From contig CAYPIB010000048.1 of the NCBI GenBank assembly GCA_964410675.1, positions 1 to 21,677 of the forward strand: 21,677 nt of DNA. Reading direction: 5' to 3'. Shown here in pieces: positions 15,929 to 21,677 of the stretch. Each line of letters begins with the position of its first letter. Within the stretch, counting starts at the first letter, position 1. Source of the stretch: RGIG3040 sp964410675 (lineage in GTDB: Bacteria; Bacillota; Clostridia; Lachnospirales; Lachnospiraceae). The translations under genes and the position numbers were made by a program. The notes beneath the pieces were generated by a model, which searched no databases, had not been told where the DNA came from, and saw only the letters and a list, made by a program, of their open reading frames with translations.

Positions 15929-15938
15929 TTCTAAGGAG
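15912..15938. repeat. Perfect 12-bp inverted repeat over the xpt promoter and Shine-Dalgarno
   Basis: CTCCTTAGAAAT and ATTTCTAAGGAG form a perfect 12-bp repeat around a 3-nt centre (ATA). The right arm contains the Shine-Dalgarno AAGGAG of xpt and the centre contains the TATAAT -10 box. If the promoter is the one proposed, this is a DNA operator; if transcription starts further upstream, the RNA would fold into a hairpin that hides the ribosome site. It does not match the PurR box or the other operators I know. Confidence 0.8.
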
Positions 15939-15948
15939 GAGACTTAGC

Positions 15949-16521
15949 ATGAAGCTGTTGGAAGATAGAATTCTAAAAGACGGAATTGTAAAAGAAGGCA
16001 ATGTGCTCAAGGTAGATAATTTCCTAAATCATCAAATGGACATCGGGTTATTTGAAGAAATGGGAAAAGAATTTAAACGGTTATTTTCGGATGCAGGAAT
16101 AAATAAAATATTGACAATTGAATCATCTGGAATTGGAGTAGCCTGTATTGCAGCTAGATATTTTGGTAACGTTCCCGTAGTATTTGCAAAGAAAGCTCAA
16201 AGCATCAATATTGACGGTGAAGTGTATCAAACGAAAATTGAATCCTTTACACACAAAAAAACGTATGATGTAATAGTATCTAAAAAATATTTAGGAGAAC
16301 AAGATCATATTCTGATAATAGATGATTTTCTTGCCAATGGCTGCGCCCTTGAAGGACTGATACATATTGCCCAAAGTGCCGGAGCAGCAATTGTAGGAAT
16401 CGGCATTGCGATAGAAAAAGGAAACCAAAAAGGCGGCGAATTAATCCGCAGCAAAGGTCTGCGTTTAGAATCGTTAGCAATAATTGACAATTTAGAAGAG
16501 GGAAATATAACCTTTAGATAA
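15949..16521 (+). CDS. xpt: Xanthine phosphoribosyltransferase
   Basis: This 190-residue protein matches Bacillus Xpt along its whole length: KVDNFLNHQMD (21-31), TIESSGI (56-62), PVVFAKK (76-82), the PRPP-binding loop ILIIDDFLANG (121-131), and the C-terminal LESLAIIDNLEEG. It salvages xanthine to XMP in the cytosol. AAGGAGG lies 9 nt before the ATG, half buried in the inverted repeat upstream. It is not followed by a xanthine permease gene as in Bacillus; instead a zinc-ribbon membrane protein lies 62 nt downstream. Confidence 0.95.
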   Translation: MKLLEDRILKDGIVKEGNVLKVDNFLNHQMDIGLFEEMGKEFKRLFSDAGINKILTIESSGIGVACIAARYFGNVPVVFAKKAQSINIDGEVYQTKIESFTHKKTYDVIVSKKYLGEQDHILIIDDFLANGCALEGLIHIAQSAGAAIVGIGIAIEKGNQKGGELIRSKGLRLESLAIIDNLEEGNITFR

Positions 16522-16583
16522 TATAGTATTTAAGTAATTGTGAAACATCTTAATAGAATTATGAAGAGGAAAGGGAGAATTTT

Positions 16584-17594
16584 ATGATTTTTCAATGTGA
16601 GAATTGTGGTGCAAATGTGCTTTATTCACCTGATAAAGGCACAATGTATTGTTCGTATTGTTCCAGTACGGACAGTGAGAAAAAGAAATTAACAGCTTTA
16701 GAAGAAAAAGGGCAGGCGGTTATGGAGGACTTTTTTTGTGCCGGGTGTGCCGCGCCGTTAGAAGTAACCGACGTTACAAGTGCATGCCGGTGTGCTCATT
16801 GCGGCAACTACAATATATTGGAAGAGAGAGTGACGGGAGAATTTTTGCCAAGGTTGATTCTGCCTTTTAAAATCAGTAAAAAAGCGGCGCAGGAAAAACT
16901 AAAAGAAACTTTCGGCAAAAAACGGTTTTTGCCGGACAGCTTCTTATCAGAGGGATATCTTGATAAGGTGGAAGGAAACTATGTACCGTTCTTTTTCTAC
17001 GATTGCGGCTGTAAATATTATTTTAAAGGTATCGGCACGAAGATAAAAGTATGGACAAGCGGAGAGACAGAATTTACGGAGCGGTCCAATTATCAGATAG
17101 AGAGGAAGATGGATATTGACTTTTCCAGAGTTCCGGTGGATGCCTCAAATACAATGGATGATAAAGCTATGGATTTACTGGAGCCGTTTGATTACAGTGC
17201 GCTGGAAGGGTTTCAGGAAAAATTTATGTCCGGCTTTTTATCGGAAAGATATAATGAGCAGGAAGAAACTTACCGCCCAAGAGCGGAAGATAAAATAAAA
17301 AATGATGCAAAAGTGATGATGCAGCAAACAATACACGGTTATAGCAGCGTAAAAAAGGAAGTAGAAAAAATAGATATGAGTATCAATGAAATAAATTATA
17401 CTCTTTTGCCGACGTGGCAATATGAATATGATTATAATGGCAAACAATACTTATTTCATTTAAATGGACAGACGGGAAAATTAGTTGGTGAGCCTCCGAT
17501 TTCGGTAAAAAAGGCGGTATCTTTTAGTGCGGCAACATTTGGGCTGAGCTTTTTGCTGCTTGTCATTATTCGAATGATTTTGGAGGTACTTTAA
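16584..17594 (+). CDS. Membrane-anchored double zinc-ribbon protein of unknown function
   Basis: This 336-residue protein starts with two zinc ribbons: Cys5/Cys8 with Cys23/Cys26, and Cys52/Cys55 with Cys70/Cys73 (Cys68 is extra). The middle part (about 87-310) is a soluble domain of mixed type with PFFFYDCGCKYYF (134-146) and a motif LLPTWQYEYDYNGKQYLF near 288-305, a segment I associate with proteins annotated as TFIIB-type zinc-ribbon proteins. A single TM at about 312-333 ends the protein, so it would be tail-anchored with the ribbons in the cytosol. GGAAAGGGAG precedes the ATG. It adjoins the TPM-domain gene with no gap, which suggests a shared job. No enzymatic role can be given. Confidence 0.78.
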   Translation: MIFQCENCGANVLYSPDKGTMYCSYCSSTDSEKKKLTALEEKGQAVMEDFFCAGCAAPLEVTDVTSACRCAHCGNYNILEERVTGEFLPRLILPFKISKKAAQEKLKETFGKKRFLPDSFLSEGYLDKVEGNYVPFFFYDCGCKYYFKGIGTKIKVWTSGETEFTERSNYQIERKMDIDFSRVPVDASNTMDDKAMDLLEPFDYSALEGFQEKFMSGFLSERYNEQEETYRPRAEDKIKNDAKVMMQQTIHGYSSVKKEVEKIDMSINEINYTLLPTWQYEYDYNGKQYLFHLNGQTGKLVGEPPISVKKAVSFSAATFGLSFLLLVIIRMILEVL

Positions 17595-18419
17595 ATGAAA
17601 ATTTTTATAAAAAAATTTAAGTGGCTTATTATTGCGATAATAGCAGCACTCATTATATTGGGTGTCTTAAGCGTATTGCATTACACTGCCGGCAATAAAA
17701 ATTATGAACGTACAAATACAGACTGTGATACAACCGAGAGGGTTTTTGATTATGCGGATAAACTTACGGATGAACAAGAAGATAAGCTTCGCACATTAAT
17801 TCAAAAGCGAGAGAAGCAAATCGGGTGCGATATTATTCTTGTTACGATGAATGAGCCGATAGAGGGAGATATTCGTGATTACACGGATGTTTTTGTTGAG
17901 AGTCATAAATTTGGTTACAATAAAGCCTATGGGGACAGTATTTGCTATTTAGATAACTGGCATGATGGTTACACATGGCTTTCCACATCAGGAAAGGCAG
18001 AAGCGGCCTATTCGAATGCAATGATAAATAAGCTGATAAACAGTGTGACTAAAATTACAAACGAAGATCCAAGTGGCGCATATACCCGCTATGTGAACAC
18101 CGTTTATAAGCAGATGAGCGGCAGAGGGAGCTTTAGCGGTATTCTTACTTATCCGATTATATTAATTCTCTCACTGTTAATTTCAGGTATATACGTTTTT
18201 ACCGGTATTATGAACAGTAAGACAGGACGCACGACAACTGTGAATCAGTATGTGACAGGCGGAAAGGGAGATATGGCAATCCAAACAGATGATTTTCTCA
18301 CTAAAAATGTTACGAGAAGACGTATTTCCACTTCTTCAGGATCAAGTTCAAGAGGCGGCGGAGGCCATCATGTATCTTCCGGCGGCCGTTCTCATGGCGG
18401 CGGCGGAGGCCGGCATTAG
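17595..18419 (+). CDS. TPM-domain membrane protein with Gly/Ser/His-rich tail
   Basis: The ATG follows directly after the stop of the zinc-ribbon gene. The 274-residue product has an N-terminal TM (about 9-29), a TPM domain at about 48-172 (VFDYADKLTDEQEDKLRTLI, then GCDIILVTMNE), a second TM at 183-204, and a tail from 245 made of Ser, Gly, Arg and His (GGGGHH and GGGGGRH). TPM domains occur in bacterial membrane proteins and in the plant protein TLP18.3, where phosphatase activity and a role in photosystem II repair are reported. By TM count the TPM domain should face outward and the tail inward. The histidine-rich tail could bind metal; this is inference. Confidence 0.85.
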   Translation: MKIFIKKFKWLIIAIIAALIILGVLSVLHYTAGNKNYERTNTDCDTTERVFDYADKLTDEQEDKLRTLIQKREKQIGCDIILVTMNEPIEGDIRDYTDVFVESHKFGYNKAYGDSICYLDNWHDGYTWLSTSGKAEAAYSNAMINKLINSVTKITNEDPSGAYTRYVNTVYKQMSGRGSFSGILTYPIILILSLLISGIYVFTGIMNSKTGRTTTVNQYVTGGKGDMAIQTDDFLTKNVTRRRISTSSGSSSRGGGGHHVSSGGRSHGGGGGRH

Positions 18420-18438
18420 AGAGTTTCTTTGTAAATGA

Positions 18439-19323
18439 TCAGCTGAGTTCAAATGCCATATTCAATGCTTCGGAAATCGTGTAGCTAAGCTGCTTAATTA
18501 CGTCATCGATATCTTTACTTGTTACATACATACTGTTAAGCAAATCAGATAATGCTTCGGGCTGCTTGTCCGGAGTCTGCTCGGAGAGAGCATCTCTGAC
18601 AATTGTTGCGGCGTCAACAACTGTTGGTACGCCGATTGCAATAACAGGAATGCCAAGGCTTTCCTTTGTGAGGCCGTCTCGATGATTACCGACTCCGGAC
18701 CCGGGCTGAATGCCTGTATCGGTAATTTGTATTGTCCGGTTTAACCGCTTTATGCTTCGGGCAGCCAGTGCATCGATGACAATCATTAAATCAGGGTGTG
18801 TCTGTTCTACAACACCTTTTATAATTTCAGCGGTTTCCATACCGTTTTTTGCCATCACACCCGGAGCCAGACTGCTGATTAAGTGCATTCGTGACTTATT
18901 ATAGGCAGCCTTTCCATAAGCCTTAACTATATGTCTCGTAATACAGAGGTTATCTATCACGTCAGGGCCAAGTGCATCGGCAGTGACCTCACGATTTCCA
19001 AGACCGACAACTAAAATGGACTGTTCCTGTTCAAAGTTAGGAATCAGTTCTTTTAATTGTGTTGAAAGCTCCATTGAAATTTCACGATGATAATCTTCGT
19101 CGGCAGTAGCCATATTGGGAGCTTCAATTGTAATATACATGCCCATTGGTTTATTTAATGCTTTTGCTCCGTTTTTTGTTGTGACTAACACTTTAGTGAT
19201 TTGTGTCTCGGTTTTTTCATTATAGTGTTCTTCTACGGTAATACCGTGCATGTTTTCAGTAACAACTTCCATATTTTCATGTGCCTCTAAAGCTAAATCT
19301 GTGCGGACAGGCTGAATGGACAT
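18439..19323 (-). CDS. gpr: Germination protease (GPR), spore endopeptidase
   Basis: This 294-residue protein is the GPR protease that degrades small acid-soluble spore proteins at germination. VRTDLALEAHE (6-16) is the conserved N-terminal region next to the propeptide, and the core includes VVGLGNREVTADALGP, SLAPGVMAKNGMETAEI and VIDALAARS, all hallmarks of the family. It is shorter than the Bacillus enzyme, as is usual in clostridia, but complete at both ends. AAGGAGG lies 7 nt before the ATG. It is convergent with the TPM gene (19 nt apart), with no clear terminator there. It shows that the host forms endospores. Confidence 0.95.
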   Translation of the reverse strand: MSIQPVRTDLALEAHENMEVVTENMHGITVEEHYNEKTETQITKVLVTTKNGAKALNKPMGMYITIEAPNMATADEDYHREISMELSTQLKELIPNFEQEQSILVVGLGNREVTADALGPDVIDNLCITRHIVKAYGKAAYNKSRMHLISSLAPGVMAKNGMETAEIIKGVVEQTHPDLMIVIDALAARSIKRLNRTIQITDTGIQPGSGVGNHRDGLTKESLGIPVIAIGVPTVVDAATIVRDALSEQTPDKQPEALSDLLNSMYVTSKDIDDVIKQLSYTISEALNMAFELS

Positions 19324-19361
19324 AGTAGTGCCTCCTTTAAAATATCGTTTTTCTTTGCTTC

Positions 19362-19392
19362 TATTGTGTCCTGAAATTTAAAAATTTAATCA
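19362..19392 (-). promoter_or_regulatory. Possible forespore (sigma-G/F type) promoter of gpr
   Basis: On the minus strand TGATTA (19392-19387) and CACAATA (19368-19362) are 18 nt apart. This is near the sigma-G consensus (about TGAATA and CATACTA), with one mismatch in the -35 and two in the -10. The known forespore control of gpr in Bacillus makes it plausible, but the match is moderate. Confidence 0.3.
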
Positions 19393-19459
19393 TTTGAGCT
19401 TTATTTTAGCGATATAGAATGTTTTTTAAAATAATTTTAAGAAAAATGGACAATTAATA

Positions 19460-19488
19460 TTGACAGAAGCATATTGAAACAATATAAT
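19460..19488 (+). promoter_or_regulatory. Strong sigma-A promoter of rpsT
   Basis: TTGACA (19460-19465) and TATAAT (19483-19488) are both full consensus with a 17-nt spacer. The start point is expected near 19495, giving a 5' leader of about 92 nt before the rpsT start codon. High strength fits a ribosomal protein gene. Confidence 0.9.
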
Positions 19489-19498
19489 AATATGCGTA

Positions 19499-19540
19499 TG
19501 TTTCCTTAAGACTGTCCGTGTCCAGGCTGTTATGGAAACA
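19499..19540 (+). promoter_or_regulatory. Hairpin in the rpsT leader, possible autoregulatory RNA
   Basis: TGTTTCC (19499-19505) can pair with GGAAACA (19534-19540), closing a 28-nt internal region that contains CTG/CAG and other short pairings. It starts within a few nt of the expected transcript start and ends about 32 nt before the Shine-Dalgarno. I do not recognise it as a named leader family. It could serve S20 feedback control or just protect the 5' end. Confidence 0.4.
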
Positions 19541-19586
19541 ATAGATATTGAATGACAAACAGAACATATTATAGGAGGTGTAAGTC

Positions 19587-19850
19587 TTGGCTAACATCAA
19601 ATCAGCTAAAAAGAGAATTTTAGTAAACAGAACAAAGACTGAAAGAAATAAAGCAATTAAGTCAGGTGTAAAAACAGCAATTAAAAAAGTAAATACAGCA
19701 ATTGAAACGAAAGATGTTGAAGGAGCAAAAGCAGCATTATCAGAAGCTGTTGTTACAATTGATAAAGCAGCAACAAAGGGCGTTTATCATAAAAAGAATG
19801 CTTCTAGAAAAGTATCCCGTTTAACATTGGCTGTTAACAAAATGGCTTAA
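19587..19850 (+). CDS. rpsT: 30S ribosomal protein S20
   Basis: The 87-residue, lysine-rich protein begins MANIKSAKKRI and ends in KKNASRKVSRLTLAVNKMA, both standard for S20, a helical-bundle protein that binds 16S rRNA. The start codon is TTG at 19587, fixed by AGGAGGTG 6 nt upstream. In E. coli rpsT also starts with UUG, and the weak codon is part of its autogenous control. The gene stands alone with its own promoter and terminator. Confidence 0.97.
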   Translation: MANIKSAKKRILVNRTKTERNKAIKSGVKTAIKKVNTAIETKDVEGAKAALSEAVVTIDKAATKGVYHKKNASRKVSRLTLAVNKMA

Positions 19851-19862
19851 TATAAAAACGAT

Positions 19863-19900
19863 AAGATGTAAGGAACCGTCATTCTTTACATCTTTTTTTA
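19863..19900 (+). terminator. Rho-independent terminator of rpsT
   Basis: AAGATGTAA (19863-19871) pairs perfectly with TTACATCTT (19886-19894), with a 14-nt loop, and runs into a tract of seven T. It lies 13 nt after the rpsT stop. Confidence 0.92.
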
Positions 19901-20065
19901 TTGCACTAATTTCTATAAAACTCAAACTTCATTCTATTTATATGAGTCCGGACATATATTATGTTGTGTAGAACGTTCGTGGTACTGAAAGGCTTTTAGC
20001 GGTTAAGCACAGTAGTGTACAAGTTACAGCCTGAATAAATAGAATAAAAGTGGGAGCTATAAAAA

Positions 20066-21331
20066 ATGAAGCGAAGCAAAATCCCCAATCTAATTTTAAG
20101 CATGCTCTGTATTATAGGATGCTTTTGCATTATGCGTGCGCTTTTTGTATTTGGAATATTAGGGCATAGTACGAGTTTAGGAATGATAGAATGGAGCAAA
20201 AGGCAGATTTTATCATTGCACTGTCCGGCTTTTCTCTATATGGAGGAAACAAACATACCGGTATCAATTGAAGACGTGAGTAAAGAAGCGGCAAGCTATG
20301 TTCTTCCGATGTATGGGTATTTCAAAGAAAATCCACAATATGTAGTTGAGATTGAGAATCAAGAGACAATTGAAGAAATGATTAGGAATGAAGGCCGGGA
20401 TGAGCTGCATGAACCGATACCGGAGCAGTCCTTAGAGCATGCAATGGAGGAAGAAAACCGGAAAGCTTTAGAAGAGGCGGCAATTGCTGAAAATGAAGCA
20501 GGAGCAGATGCGGGGGAAATTAAAGCAGCATCTTCGGTAGACTTTCTAAAAGCAGGGCAGAAGGCAATGACATATGAACTTTCTAATTTCCAAAATTTTG
20601 ATACATTGATGAAGGAATTTTATGTACTTGACAAAGTAACATCCATTTCGCCGGAGCAGTTAAACATTAATACTTTAACAAGTATTGATGTAAAAATGAA
20701 AAATAATAATAAAAACCCTCAAATACTGATTTATCACACTCATTCACAGGAGGGATTTGTAGATTCGATACCGGGAGATACTAGCACAACGATTGTAGGT
20801 GCCGGTGAGAAGTTAGCCCGGCTTTTACGGGACTACGGGTATAATGTCATTCATGATACCGGTGAATATGATGTTGCAAGCAGGGATTATGCCTATTCCA
20901 ATGCTGCCCCTGCAATTGAGCAAATCCTTTCGAAACATCCGTCGATTGAAGTTATTATTGATTTACATAGAGATGGCGTAGCGGAAGGGACGCGGCTTGT
21001 AACTGATGTTAACGGCCGGCCAACCGCTCAGTTTATGTTTTTTAATGGACTGAGCCGGACCAAGAAAAATGGTGATATTGCTTATTTAAAAAACGAAAAT
21101 ATTCAAGAGAATTTAGCTTTTTCTTTTCAGGCACAGCTTAGAGCGAAAGAATATTATCCCGGCCTTGCCAGAAGGATATATTTAAAAGGGTATCGTTATA
21201 ATATGCATTATAGAGGAAAAAGTCTTTTGATTGAAGTTGGGGCACAGACCAATACGGTAGAAGAGGTTATGAATGCAATTGACCCGATTGCGCATGTCCT
21301 CTATATGACAATGTCACCGGAGGAACCATAG
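20066..21331 (+). CDS. spoIIP: Stage II sporulation protein P (peptidoglycan hydrolase)
   Basis: This 421-residue protein has one N-terminal TM (about 9-32), a long acidic linker rich in Glu and Ala (95-155), and the SpoIIP catalytic domain from about 160. Key motifs are ILIYHTHSQEGF (220-231) and VIIDLHRDG (296-304), which hold the catalytic or zinc-binding histidines His224/His226 and His301 and Glu229. SpoIIP is an amidase and endopeptidase that, with SpoIID and SpoIIM, thins septal peptidoglycan during engulfment. GGGAG lies 9 nt before the ATG. The 165 nt between the rpsT terminator and this gene hold a possible mother-cell (sigma-E type) -10, CATATATT at 19953-19960, without a clear -35. 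No terminator is seen before lepA. Confidence 0.94.
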   Translation: MKRSKIPNLILSMLCIIGCFCIMRALFVFGILGHSTSLGMIEWSKRQILSLHCPAFLYMEETNIPVSIEDVSKEAASYVLPMYGYFKENPQYVVEIENQETIEEMIRNEGRDELHEPIPEQSLEHAMEEENRKALEEAAIAENEAGADAGEIKAASSVDFLKAGQKAMTYELSNFQNFDTLMKEFYVLDKVTSISPEQLNINTLTSIDVKMKNNNKNPQILIYHTHSQEGFVDSIPGDTSTTIVGAGEKLARLLRDYGYNVIHDTGEYDVASRDYAYSNAAPAIEQILSKHPSIEVIIDLHRDGVAEGTRLVTDVNGRPTAQFMFFNGLSRTKKNGDIAYLKNENIQENLAFSFQAQLRAKEYYPGLARRIYLKGYRYNMHYRGKSLLIEVGAQTNTVEEVMNAIDPIAHVLYMTMSPEEP

Positions 21332-21380
21332 AAAGTAATAATAAAATTAATATTGATATCCTGTTTTTGATTCGTTTACA

Positions 21381-21409
21381 TTGCGAAAAGTTTCCATTTT
21401 TGTTATACT
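21381..21409 (+). promoter_or_regulatory. Sigma-A promoter of lepA
   Basis: TTGCGA (21381-21386) and TATACT (21404-21409) are 17 nt apart, and the -10 is extended by TG at 21401-21402. The start point is near 21416, with a leader of about 65 nt. It lets lepA be expressed apart from spoIIP. Confidence 0.72.
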
Positions 21410-21480
21410 GTCAAACAGTGAAAGAAAAATATATAGTTTAAAATGGATTTAGCAATAGAACGAGACAGGAGTAAAAATAG

Positions 21481-21677
21481 ATGTCACAAATTGATCAAAG
21501 TAAAATTAGGAATTTTTGTATTGTAGCCCATATCGATCATGGGAAATCAACGCTTGCGGACCGGATTATAGAAAAAACAGGCCTATTGACAAATCGTGAA
21601 ATGCAGGCACAAGTACTTGATAATATGGATCTGGAAAGAGAACGTGGAATTACAATTAAAGCGCAGACTGTCCGGAC
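21481..21677 (+). CDS. lepA: Elongation factor 4 (LepA), N-terminal part
   Basis: Only the first 65 residues are inside the window. They contain the G1 P-loop AHIDHGKST (16-24), DNMDLERERGITIK (47-60) with the switch I threonine, and the LepA-type start SKIRNFCIVAHIDHG. LepA is a translational GTPase that acts on the ribosome. AGGAG lies 9 nt before the ATG. LepA is separated from EF-G and BipA by the KIRNFCIVAHIDHGKST context and by LDNMDLERERGITIKAQ. Confidence 0.96.
   Translation, partial: MSQIDQSKIRNFCIVAHIDHGKSTLADRIIEKTGLLTNREMQAQVLDNMDLERERGITIKAQTVR

Noticed and set aside
15849..15948. Purine riboswitch upstream of xpt
   Set aside because: Only about 100 nt separate the divergent promoters, and no purine aptamer core motifs or paired stems were seen apart from the 12-bp palindrome.
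19971..19978. GAACGTTC palindrome before spoIIP as a LexA box
   Set aside because: Firmicute LexA sites need four bases between GAAC and GTTC; here the half-sites touch. An 8-bp palindrome alone is not enough evidence.
20195..20540. Acidic Glu/Ala-rich stretch of SpoIIP as a separate domain or foreign insert
   Set aside because: Linkers of this kind between the TM and the catalytic domain are common in SpoIIP, and the base composition matches the flanks.

Overview
The window looks like a chromosomal piece of a low-GC, endospore-forming anaerobic Firmicute, most likely a Lachnospiraceae-type Clostridium relative. The grounds are AT-rich DNA with strong AGGAGG ribosome sites, two sporulation genes (gpr, spoIIP) next to rpsT and lepA, and clostridial-type PurN, Xpt and TrkA/TrkH. 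No rRNA, tRNA, insertion sequence, phage gene or CRISPR array was seen.

Layout: (1) 1-2250, the end of a purine operon (purM 3' part, purN, purD) closed by a hairpin terminator. (2) 2303-10654, a seven-gene same-strand cluster built around an exosortase-like transpeptidase of the XrtG type. It holds a large membrane protein with an N-terminal 6-pyruvoyl-tetrahydropterin-synthase (PTPS)-like domain, a secreted substrate with a C-terminal sorting tail (Firmicu-CTERM type), XrtG itself, a processive family-2 glycosyltransferase, an unrecognised two-TM protein, a free PTPS-like protein, and a polyprenyl-phosphate-type glycosyltransferase fused to a GtrA membrane domain. (3) 10683-13519, trkA-trkH potassium uptake, following the cluster after 28 nt with no terminator seen. 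(4) 13524-15784 on the minus strand, a polar amino-acid ABC importer whose binding protein has its two lobes in swapped order, apparently a circular permutation. (5) 15949-16521, xpt, with a perfect 12-bp inverted repeat over its promoter and Shine-Dalgarno. (6) 16584-18419, a zinc-ribbon membrane protein and a TPM-domain membrane protein. (7) 18439-21677, gpr (minus), rpsT, spoIIP and the start of lepA.

How the genes may work together: in the XrtG cluster the DPM1-like/GtrA protein could make and flip a lipid-linked sugar, the GT-C-like part of the 1022-residue protein could use it outside, the processive glycosyltransferase could build a glycan, and XrtG could cut the single encoded substrate at its C-terminal tail and join it to a surface acceptor. 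This is inference; I know of no experimental function for the XrtG system. The two PTPS-like domains keep the zinc histidines but lack the family's catalytic cysteine, so their role is open. The best candidates for new biology are this cluster, the permuted binding protein and the xpt palindrome.
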